Below, piece after piece: positions 58,518 to 64,000 of a DNA stretch of 64,000 nucleotides. Position 1 is the first letter of the stretch. Every line of letters begins with the position of its first letter. The notes below the pieces were generated by a model. That model was not told where the DNA came from, did not search any database, and saw nothing but the letters and a program-made list of their open reading frames with translations. Location of the stretch: assembly GCA_046328115.1 (NCBI GenBank), contig JAXLXE010000001.1:310001-374000 (forward strand), given 5' to 3'. This DNA comes from JAXLXE01 sp046328115 (GTDB taxonomy: Bacteria > Chloroflexota > UBA6077 > JACCZL01). The translations under genes and the position numbers were made by a program.

Positions 58518-59282
58518 ATGGCTGAGTTTCGAACGAATCCTGCCAAGCGGAAGCTGGACGCTGGGGGCGTGGTCACGCTGGTGATGGGGGACTACTCGCC
58601 GGACATGGTGGAGTTCCTGGGGCAGTTTGGGATCGATTCGATCCTGGGGGAGCAGGAGCACTTCACGACGTCCTGGCAGGACATCGCGAACCTCTCGCGG
58701 GCGTGCGATCTGTGGGACATGATGTGCATGGTGCGGATCAACAGCATCGACGTGGGGTCGATTACGCGGGCGCTGGACTGCGGGGCGAACGGGATCATGG
58801 TGCCGCACGTGAACACGGCGGACGAGGCGCGGCTGATAGCGAACGCGGCGCGGTATGGGCCATTGGGGAATCGGGGGCAGTTTGGCGGTCGGCGCTCGTT
58901 TGGGGTGCAGGACTACCATCGGCAGGCCAACGAGAACGTGATGACGTCCATCCTGATCGAGGACATCGTGGCGATCCGCAACTTGCCCCAGATCCTGGAG
59001 GTGGACGGGATCGACGTGTTCTACGTGGCGCCGGGCGACCTGGCGCAGAGCATGGGTCTGACGGGTCAGATAGACCATCCGGACGTGGTTGAGGCGGTGG
59101 ATGGCGCGGTGAAGCAGATCGTGGCGCGGGGTCGGGTGGCCGGGGCGCTGGTCAACGATTCGAACATCGAGCGGACCTTGGACCAGGGCGTGCGGTTCGT
59201 GGGGACATCCTGGAGCGGCTGGTTGGCGGCTGGCGCTCGGGCGTTCGTGGGCAGGGTGCAGGCACACGGGGCGTCTCGGTAG
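58518..59282 (+). CDS. HpcH/HpaI-type aldolase family protein
   Basis: Class II pyruvate-type aldolase of the HpcH/HpaI family, 254 residues. Segments in family order are LGQFGIDSILGEQEHF (metal and Glu region), MVRINSIDVGSITRALDCGANGIMVPHV with the Pro-His pair, and VFYVAPGDLAQSMG. They usually cleave 4-hydroxy-2-oxo acids to pyruvate and an aldehyde. GGAGA lies five nt before ATG 58518; a GTG nine codons upstream is less likely. It precedes the second ketopantoate reductase by 44 nt, probably in one operon. Confidence 0.88.
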   Translation: MAEFRTNPAKRKLDAGGVVTLVMGDYSPDMVEFLGQFGIDSILGEQEHFTTSWQDIANLSRACDLWDMMCMVRINSIDVGSITRALDCGANGIMVPHVNTADEARLIANAARYGPLGNRGQFGGRRSFGVQDYHRQANENVMTSILIEDIVAIRNLPQILEVDGIDVFYVAPGDLAQSMGLTGQIDHPDVVEAVDGAVKQIVARGRVAGALVNDSNIERTLDQGVRFVGTSWSGWLAAGARAFVGRVQAHGASR

Positions 59283-59326
59283 GCTGACGCGTCCGGTCGG
59301 GGGTCCAGATGATGGGGAGTGATGGC

Positions 59327-60256
59327 ATGCGCGTGGCGATGATCGGGGCCGGCGGGCTGGGTGGTGTGTACGGCGGCCTGCTGGCTCGGGCGGGCATCGA
59401 CGTCACGTTCATCGCAAGAGGCCGCAACCTGGAGGCGATCCGGGCGGACGGCTTGACCCTCTCTCTGGCGTCTGGCGAGGTCGCTCGCCTGACGGTGAGC
59501 GCCACGGACGATCCACGCTCGGTGGGGCCGGTAGACCTGGTCTGGTTTTGCGTGAAGACGTATGACCTGGATGAGGCCGCGCGCGCGGCGCTGCCGCTGG
59601 TGGGACGGGACACGATGGCCTTGCCGATCCAGAACGGGGTGGAGGCGCACGAGCGTCTGGCGGCAGTTCTCGGCGCCGAGCACGTCCTGGCCGGCGTGGG
59701 GCGGGCCGGCGGCACCCTGGTGGCGCCCGGGCAGGTGGTGCAGAAGTCCGCCGAGGCTACGGTGGTGTTTGGCGAGGTCCAGGGTGGCACGAGCGACAGG
59801 GTCCAGCGGCTGGAGCGGCTGCTGCGGTCGGCCGACATCGACGCACGGCTCAGTACCAACGTGCTCGTGAACCTGTGGGACAAGTTTGTGCAAGCGTGCG
59901 CGATCTTTGGCCTGGACACGCTGCTGCGGCTGCCGGAGGCCTCCTGGATCCGGTGCCCGGAGACGGCGGAGCTGTTCCGCGGGATCATGGGCGAGGTGTA
60001 CGCGGTGGGGCGGGCTCGAGGCGTCGATCTCCCACCGGATACGCCCGAAAGACTATGGACCACGATCCAGCAGATGTACGCGGCGAACCCGGGCATGCAC
60101 AGCTCGATGTACTACGACATCCTGGCCGGTCGCCGCCTGGAGATCGACGCCGCGTGCGGAACGGTGGCGCGGCTGGGTCGCGAGCTCGGCGTGCCAACAC
60201 CCCTCAATTTCGCGGTCTACGCGGCACTCAAGCCGTTCGCAGAGGGGCGAGCGTAG
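59327..60256 (+). CDS. Ketopantoate reductase-family protein (second paralog)
   Basis: Reductase of 309 residues with the Rossmann loop AMIGAGGLGGVYGG, QNGVEA, the catalytic Lys in NLWDKFVQACAIFGLDTLLR and the C-terminal SSMYYDILAGRRLEIDAACGTVARLG. GGGGAG lies 7 nt before ATG 59327. The substrate-side residues differ from the copy at 17754-18689, and this one follows an aldolase, so it may act on a different 2-oxo acid. Confidence 0.85.
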   Translation: MRVAMIGAGGLGGVYGGLLARAGIDVTFIARGRNLEAIRADGLTLSLASGEVARLTVSATDDPRSVGPVDLVWFCVKTYDLDEAARAALPLVGRDTMALPIQNGVEAHERLAAVLGAEHVLAGVGRAGGTLVAPGQVVQKSAEATVVFGEVQGGTSDRVQRLERLLRSADIDARLSTNVLVNLWDKFVQACAIFGLDTLLRLPEASWIRCPETAELFRGIMGEVYAVGRARGVDLPPDTPERLWTTIQQMYAANPGMHSSMYYDILAGRRLEIDAACGTVARLGRELGVPTPLNFAVYAALKPFAEGRA

Positions 60257-60377
60257 CGGGCCACGCCCCGTGTCACCCCGGCTATCTCCCGGATCGTCCT
60301 GGCCGGAGGGAGGACATTGGAGCCGCCATGGCGCCCGGGCGATGCGTGGGCGGGACGGAGGGGACGGACTCGTCGGG

Positions 60378-60451
60378 CGACCCCGGGGTGACTCGAACAC
60401 CCGACACGCAGTTTAGGAAACTGCTGCTCTATCCGCCTGAGCTACGGGGCC
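60378..60451 (-). tRNA. tRNA-Arg (anticodon CCT)
   Basis: Minus-strand cloverleaf. The acceptor GGCCCCG pairs with CGGGGTC (one G-T), the D stem is GCTC/GAGC, the anticodon stem is GCAGT/ACTGC with loop TTCCTAA, and the T loop is TTCGAGT. Anticodon CCT reads AGG. The discriminator is G and CCA is not encoded. Confidence 0.95.
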
Positions 60452-60553
60452 AGATGGGGCCGTACGGCGGCCCGCTGTATCTGAGAGTATAGCAACGGCC
60501 ATGGCTGCATCCTGGTGGATGGCGACTCTTGGCTGCTGTCCGTGCGTGGGTGC

Positions 60554-60582
60554 TTGACACCCGATACCCGCGTCGGTAATCT
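60554..60582 (+). promoter_or_regulatory. Strong sigma-70-type promoter for the ABC operon
   Basis: TTGACA (60554-60559), a 17-nt spacer and TAATCT (60577-60582). It is the best consensus pair in the window. The transcript would begin near 60589, 48 nt before the permease start. Confidence 0.65.
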
Positions 60583-60636
60583 GCCGTGACCCGGTTTGCG
60601 GCGACGGCTGGCCGGGATGTGGAGTGGCACTGAGCC

Positions 60637-61596
60637 TTGCTGGCATTCGCGATTAGACGGCTAATCCAGTCGATACCTGTTGTCCTGGTCTCGACGATCG
60701 TCGTGTTCCTGTTGCTCCACCTGGTTCCGGGCGATCCGGCGCTGGCCGTGGCGGGGTCCGATGCGCGGCCAGACACGCTGGCAGCGATTCGGCAGGAGAT
60801 GGGGCTGGATCGGCCGCTCCCGGTGCAGTACGCGCTGTGGATGGGCCGCGTACTGCGGGGCGATCTGGGTGTGTCCTACACGAACAAGCTGCCGGTGGCG
60901 GAGCAGATCGCCCAGCGCATTCCGGCGACGCTGGAGCTGACGCTGACGGGGCTTGGGATTGCGCTGCTGATCTCGATCCCCACGGGGGTGATCGCGGCGG
61001 TGCGCGATCGGAGCCTGGCGGACTGGGTGATCTCGTCGTTGAACGCGTTTGCCATAGCCATTCCGAACTTCTGGTTTGGAATTCTCATGATCCTGCTGTT
61101 CTCGCTGGCGCTGGCCGCGCTGCCGCCGAGCGGTCGGGGTGACTTTGCGCGGGATCCGGCGACGGCCTGGAAGTTCCTGGTGCTGCCGGCGATCACGTTG
61201 GCGCTCAACCAGTCGGCGGTCCTCTCGCGGTTCGTCAAGTCCTCCATGCTGGAGGTGCTGCACGACGACTTCGTGCGGACGGCGCGGGCGAAGGGCCTGC
61301 GGGAGTCCCTGGTGATCCGCCGGCACGTGCTGCGGAACGCGCTGGTGCCGGTGGCAACGGTGCTGGGCATCCAGTTTGGCCGACTGCTCGGCGGGGCGAT
61401 CGTGGTGGAGTCCGTGTTTGCCTGGCCGGGCGTGGGGCGCCTGATCCTGCAGGGCATCGGGAATCGTGACTATTCGATCGTACAGGGGACGTTGCTCTTG
61501 CTGGTGATGTCATTCGTGGTGGTGAACCTGGTCACGGACCTGGCGTACGGATTGTTGGATCCGCGGATCCGCCTCTCCCGCGGCGGCGGGCGCTGA
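60637..61596 (+). CDS. ABC transporter permease (DppB/OppB type)
   Basis: Inner-membrane permease of a peptide/nickel-type ABC transporter, 319 residues with six membrane helices. The N-terminal signature RLIQSIPVVLVSTIVVFLLLHLVPGDP is typical of DppB. The EAA loop, RTARAKGLRESLVIRRHVLRNALVPV, contacts the ATPase. TTG 60637 is the start. The stop overlaps the next start (TGATG). Confidence 0.93.
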   Translation: MLAFAIRRLIQSIPVVLVSTIVVFLLLHLVPGDPALAVAGSDARPDTLAAIRQEMGLDRPLPVQYALWMGRVLRGDLGVSYTNKLPVAEQIAQRIPATLELTLTGLGIALLISIPTGVIAAVRDRSLADWVISSLNAFAIAIPNFWFGILMILLFSLALAALPPSGRGDFARDPATAWKFLVLPAITLALNQSAVLSRFVKSSMLEVLHDDFVRTARAKGLRESLVIRRHVLRNALVPVATVLGIQFGRLLGGAIVVESVFAWPGVGRLILQGIGNRDYSIVQGTLLLLVMSFVVVNLVTDLAYGLLDPRIRLSRGGGR

Positions 61597-62510
61597 TGGC
61601 GACATCGGCGCGGGAGGCGCTGGACGCGAGGGCCGGCGCCGCGTATCGCTGGTGGCGGCGGCCGCGCAGCCCCATCGGGCTGGCGTTGATCCTCACGCTG
61701 CGCAATCCGATGGGCGCGTTTGGCATGGGCATCCTGGTCCTGCTGGTGTGCACGGCGGTGCTGGCGCCGGTCCTGTCGCCGTTTCACCCAAATCTCCAGA
61801 ACAACGGCGATGAGCTGCTGGCGCCGGGCGGGGCGTACCTGCTGGGGACGGATGACCTGGGTCGGGATATCCTGAGCCGGGTGATCTGGGGTTCGCGGGT
61901 CTCGCTGCTGGTGGGCGTGGTGGCGGTGGTGGTGGGTGCCGGCGTTGGCATTCCCACCGGACTGATCTCCGGCTACTTCGGTGGCTGGGTGGACAACGTG
62001 ATCATGCGGACGTGGGACGCGCTGCTGGCGTTTCCTGGGATTCTCACGGGCATCGCGGTGGTCACGGTGCTCGGGCCCGGGGCGATCAACGCGGCGCTGG
62101 CGCTGGCAATCGTGAATATGCCGGAGTTCTCGCGGCTGACGCGGGCCTGCGTGCTGCGGGAGCGGGAACGGGAGTACGTGGTGGCGGCCCGGTGCATCGG
62201 CGGGGGTGATGCTCGACTGGTGTACTGGCACCTGCTGCCGAACTGTCTGGCGCCGATCCTGGTGCAGCTCAGCCTGTCCATGGCATTCGCGGTGCTGCTG
62301 GAGGCGGCGCTCTCGTTCCTGGGGCTTGGCACTCAGGCGCCGGACCCGTCGTGGGGGAGCATGCTGAACGACGCGAAGTCTCACCTGCGCCAGGCGCCGT
62401 GGTATGGGATCTTCCCGGGGGTGGCGCTGGCGATCATGCTGGTGGGGCTGAACTACCTCTCGGACGCGCTGCGCCAGGCGCTGGACCCGCGGCGTATCAA
62501 CACGACTTGA
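61596..62510 (+). CDS. ABC transporter permease (DppC/OppC type)
   Basis: Partner permease, 304 residues with six membrane helices. LLGTDDLGRDILSRVIWGSRVSLLVG is the DppC signature, and the EAA loop is REYVVAARCIGGGDARLVYWHLLPN. Start ATG 61596 overlaps the dppB-like stop by one base. The lipoprotein binding protein follows after 133 nt; the ATPase genes are not in the window. Confidence 0.93.
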   Translation: MATSAREALDARAGAAYRWWRRPRSPIGLALILTLRNPMGAFGMGILVLLVCTAVLAPVLSPFHPNLQNNGDELLAPGGAYLLGTDDLGRDILSRVIWGSRVSLLVGVVAVVVGAGVGIPTGLISGYFGGWVDNVIMRTWDALLAFPGILTGIAVVTVLGPGAINAALALAIVNMPEFSRLTRACVLREREREYVVAARCIGGGDARLVYWHLLPNCLAPILVQLSLSMAFAVLLEAALSFLGLGTQAPDPSWGSMLNDAKSHLRQAPWYGIFPGVALAIMLVGLNYLSDALRQALDPRRINTT

Positions 62511-62643
62511 TCTGTAGTACGTGATCTGGAGGAAAGGCCAGGAGGAGCGCCATCGCGGGCTACGCGCGCGATGATCTAGGACCGCATCGAGGAGCGGGGA
62601 TAGAGACCCGGCTCGCGAGTCATCTTTGAGGGAGGACCTGTCA

Positions 62644-64000
62644 ATGGTTCATCGTCTGTCACGCCGTTCGGTCATCAAGCTGTCTGTGGGCGGCGTTGCC
62701 GCTTCGCTGCTGGCGGCCTGCTCGCCGGGCGCGCCGCCGCCGCCCGCCAAACCAGCGGAGAGCAAGCCGGCCGAGGCGCCGAAGCCGGCGGCGCCGGCCG
62801 CCCAGCCAACCGCCGTGGCCGCCGCCATCAAGCCGGGCGAGGGGTCCAATACGGCACCAACCGCGGCGCCTGCCGCGAAGCCGGCCGAGGCCCCGAAGCC
62901 CGCGGCTGGGCAGCCGAAGAAGGGCGGCAAGATCGTCGTGGGCCACGTTGGCGACAACAGCAACTTCGAGCCGTTCATCCAGCAGCCCACGACGTTTCCG
63001 TACCTGGAACAGCTCTTCGACTCGCCCATTCGGTACGACGACAAGATCAAGCCTAACCCGAGCCTGGCCGAGTCGTGGAAGCTGAGCGACGACGGCAAGA
63101 GCCTGTCCATCAAGATGCGCCAGGGCGTGAAGTTCTCCACCGGGCGCGAGGTCACGGCGGAGGATCTGAACTTCTCCGTGGAACGTGCCAAGGACCCCAA
63201 GGTGGGCTCCTTGTTCCGTCCGCAGGCGATGCTCGTGACGAAGACCGAGACGAGCGATAAGTACACGGCAGTCTGGCGCTTCGACGGCGCCTTCCCGGGC
63301 GCCTTCGACCTCCTGGCCCGCCAGTGGGTGGTGGACAAGGACAACGTGAACGAGACCGACTGGAAGAAGCGCTCGGTAGGGACGGGGCCATTTATCTGGA
63401 CGGACTGGCAGCCAGGCGAGCGAGCCGTGCTGAAGAAGAACGCAAACTTCTGGGACAAGGAGCTGCCGTACCTGGACGAGATCGAGGTGCGCAGCTTTGG
63501 CGACGCGAACGCGCTGGCCGCGAACCTGGAGGCTGGCGCGGTGGACATCGTGGCCCGGCTCCCCACGCAGGAGGTGGCCCGGCTGAAGGCCAATTCCAAC
63601 ATCAAGGTCTACCAGACGCCGGTGCGCGTGATGTACGACATCCTGCTGCAGTCAGTGAAGCCCCCATTCAACAACAAGCTGCTGCGGCAGGCGATCAACT
63701 TTGCGATCGATCGCGAGCGCTTCTGCCGGACGGTGCTGGCCGGGTTGTCCACGCCCACCTCGCAGCCGTTCCCGTCACATTCGTGGGCGCACTTCCCGGA
63801 GCTGGACAAGAAGTACACGTTTGATCTGGACAAGGCGAAGGCGCTCGTGACCCAGGCCGGATTCCCCAACGGGCTGGAGATCACGATCATGACGGCGAGT
63901 GCTCGACAGAAGGAGCTGCGGGACCTGGCGCAGATCATCGCGGCGGACCTGGCGAAGATCAACGTGCGAGCGAAGATCGAGGACGTTGAGCCGGCCGTGT
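62644..64000 (+). CDS. Peptide-type ABC transporter substrate-binding lipoprotein (partial)
   Basis: SBP family 5 (DppA/OppA-like) protein; 452 codons are present and the 3' end lies beyond the window. The signal peptide has a Tat-like SRRSVIKL motif and the lipobox LLAAC. A linker of about 70 residues rich in Ala, Pro and Lys follows. The binding domain starts near GGKIVVGHVGD, with SLAESWKLSDDGKSL, VGTGPFIWTDW and LLRQAINFAIDRE as family segments. GAGGGAGG lies about 8 nt before ATG 62644. It supplies substrate to the permeases upstream. Confidence 0.92.
   Translation, partial: MVHRLSRRSVIKLSVGGVAASLLAACSPGAPPPPAKPAESKPAEAPKPAAPAAQPTAVAAAIKPGEGSNTAPTAAPAAKPAEAPKPAAGQPKKGGKIVVGHVGDNSNFEPFIQQPTTFPYLEQLFDSPIRYDDKIKPNPSLAESWKLSDDGKSLSIKMRQGVKFSTGREVTAEDLNFSVERAKDPKVGSLFRPQAMLVTKTETSDKYTAVWRFDGAFPGAFDLLARQWVVDKDNVNETDWKKRSVGTGPFIWTDWQPGERAVLKKNANFWDKELPYLDEIEVRSFGDANALAANLEAGAVDIVARLPTQEVARLKANSNIKVYQTPVRVMYDILLQSVKPPFNNKLLRQAINFAIDRERFCRTVLAGLSTPTSQPFPSHSWAHFPELDKKYTFDLDKAKALVTQAGFPNGLEITIMTASARQKELRDLAQIIAADLAKINVRAKIEDVEPAV

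Noticed and set aside
57369..59267. Long minus-strand open frame spanning the STAND start, the repeat region and the aldolase
   Set aside because: It runs antisense to the aldolase and out of frame with the STAND gene; the translation is repetitive Arg, Pro and His text typical of GC-rich shadows.

Overview
The window is a GC-rich bacterial chromosome segment of densely packed genes, most of them in short operons with 4-bp start/stop overlaps and frequent GTG or TTG starts. The gene families present are an actinobacterial/chloroflexal-type UPF0182 protein, an SCO1664-family protein, a DUF3417-type alpha-glucan phosphorylase, a ba3-type heme-copper oxidase with a 39-residue subunit IIa, a short EF-Ts, and a non-mevalonate isoprenoid pathway. 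There are no outer-membrane biogenesis genes. Together these suggest a member of the Chloroflexota (inference; a 16S or marker-gene placement would settle it). Start codons were chosen from Shine-Dalgarno (SD) positions and conserved N-termini, and several differ from the longest open frame.

Region by region. (1) 0-7.5 kb: a tRNA-Met, then rpsB-tsf-pyrH-frr-uppS-cdsA-dxr-rseP, the classic translation/isoprenoid/site-2-protease cluster. rpsB appears to start at CTG, and the tsf SD is separated from its start by a hairpin. (2) 7.5-16.5 kb: a thiolase, a spermidine-synthase-like methyltransferase, two cell-surface proteins (an Ig-like-domain protein and a LysM/glucosaminidase), an isoprenylcysteine-methyltransferase-like protein, a prepilin peptidase, small unknown proteins, an SCO1664-family protein and a 2-hydroxyacid dehydrogenase. 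(3) 16.6-31.2 kb: moaA, a ketopantoate reductase with an MBL hydrolase, a glycan cluster (HldE-like nucleotidyltransferase, GT4 glycosyltransferase, flippase-like membrane protein), TerC, a tautomerase, a CBS/CorC exporter, an SDR, a large UPF0182 protein, a GNAT acetyltransferase, a Cys/Met-metabolism PLP enzyme and two tiny genes. (4) 31.3-41.5 kb: rpsA, then clpC-radA-yacL-ispD-ispF-cysS-rlmB, the Bacillus-type order without disA, then a tRNA-Ser. (5) 41.6-50.2 kb: a COG2187 kinase-like protein, a lipoprotein cytochrome c, a ba3-type oxidase operon, a CBS protein, a flavodoxin, speE and typA. typA has what looks like an attenuated leader. (6) 50.2-54.4 kb: alpha-glucan phosphorylase, RidA, a beta-propeller lyase-like protein and a lipoprotein. 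(7) 54.4-58.5 kb: an accessory island with paired REP-like palindromes, one very large gene (alpha/beta-hydrolase, NB-ARC NTPase, seven 48-residue TPR-like repeats) and a repeat-filled intergenic stretch with a 56-bp tandem repeat. (8) 58.5-64 kb: an HpcH-type aldolase, a second ketopantoate reductase, a tRNA-Arg and an oligopeptide-type ABC transporter cut off by the window end.

The best candidate for an undescribed system is the 1,076-residue hydrolase/NB-ARC/TPR protein at 54674-57904. Its plan matches signal-transducing (STAND/NLR-like) immune proteins: an enzymatic effector, a nucleotide-controlled switch and a repeat sensor. It stands alone between repeats rather than inside a housekeeping operon. 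Other points worth a second look are the CysRS with KMAHS in place of KMSKS, the typA leader (extended -10, intrinsic terminator inside an arginine-rich leader frame), the CTG start of rpsB, the hairpin in the tsf SD spacer, the duplicated ribosome-binding unit of a 96-residue gene, and the long palindromes coded into the last codons of the COG2187 gene.
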